Positions 45,288 to 45,312 of a stretch of 45,312 nt of DNA are shown in pieces. The notes beneath the pieces are model-generated. The model ran no database searches, was not told the origin of the DNA, and saw only the letters and a program-made list of their open reading frames with translations. Numbering within the stretch: position 1 is the first letter of the stretch; each line of letters starts with the position of its first letter. Both the position numbers and the translations under genes were made by a program. The stretch is from contig JAJEBS010000166.1 of NCBI GenBank assembly GCA_022822425.1, positions 1 to 45,312 on the forward strand, read 5' to 3'. This DNA comes from Gemmatimonadota bacterium. GTDB lineage: Bacteria; Gemmatimonadota; Gemmatimonadetes; Longimicrobiales; Gaopeijiaceae.

Positions 45288-45312
45288 GAGCCGGTAGCTC
45301 AGCTGGTAGAGC
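45288..45312 (+). tRNA. 5' part of a tRNA, possibly tRNA-Lys
   Basis: GAGCCGG (acceptor strand, 45288-45294), TA, then the D-arm GCTC-AGCTGGTA-GAGC, ending at the window edge. The D-stem pairs perfectly. The anticodon is outside the window; a GAGCC start is common in tRNA-Lys, so that identity is only a guess. Confidence 0.8.

Overview
This is a very GC-rich bacterial chromosome segment with short intergenic gaps, frequent GTG/TTG starts and many 4-14 base gene overlaps. The mix suggests Gemmatimonadota or a close FCB-group relative: a SusC/SusD-type outer-membrane pair, many lipoproteins with Gram-negative lipoboxes, and a NamZ/NagZ wall-sugar locus. This is inference from gene content; no rRNA gene is present and no search was run.

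Layout. 1-3200: end of rpmE (L31), HIT protein, rpsN (S14), endonuclease IV, a predicted outer-membrane protein and a metzincin-like lipoprotein protease. 3240-7150: asd, then a tight set encoding a CX5HGH-type 6-pyruvoyl-tetrahydropterin synthase, GTP cyclohydrolase I and a short-chain dehydrogenase (a candidate tetrahydrobiopterin pathway), then a zinc-ribbon protein. 7240-10800: TPR, OsmC, acyl-CoA synthetase, CutA and two very small membrane proteins. 10860-17750: DUF445 protein and a lipoprotein (minus), dicarboxylate symporter, DUF1499 protein (minus), sugar nucleotidyltransferase and M14 carboxypeptidase (minus). 17750-19163: a decayed stretch with a broken beta-propeller gene, a truncated DsbA/thioredoxin-like fragment and an unassigned C-terminal fragment. 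19164-28128: a wall-sugar salvage locus, with namZ divergent from a GH3 nagZ, a GH3 plus serine-hydrolase fusion, an SSS symporter and a BadF-type sugar kinase. 28240-31600: bifunctional aspartokinase/homoserine dehydrogenase, then a small heat shock protein behind a sigma-54-like promoter with a perfect palindrome. 31610-38125: trpS-dapA-purA-ffh-rpsP-rimM-trmD. 38332-43987: SusC/SusD pair and two small lipoproteins. 44032-45162: rplS and rnhB. 45288-end: 5' part of a tRNA.

How genes work together. The NamZ-NagZ-AmiE-like set would strip peptidoglycan fragments outside the inner membrane, the symporter would import the sugars and the kinase would phosphorylate them; a MurQ etherase is not in the window. 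Aspartokinase/homoserine dehydrogenase, Asd and a DapA-family enzyme cover steps of the aspartate family but lie in three places. The common ffh-rpsP-rimM-trmD-rplS-rnhB order is split between trmD and rplS by the SusC/SusD locus, so rplS probably has its own promoter. Several promoters share a TTG / 19-20 bases / TA(G,C)(T,C)TTT layout. Start codons are uncertain for several genes and this is noted in each entry.
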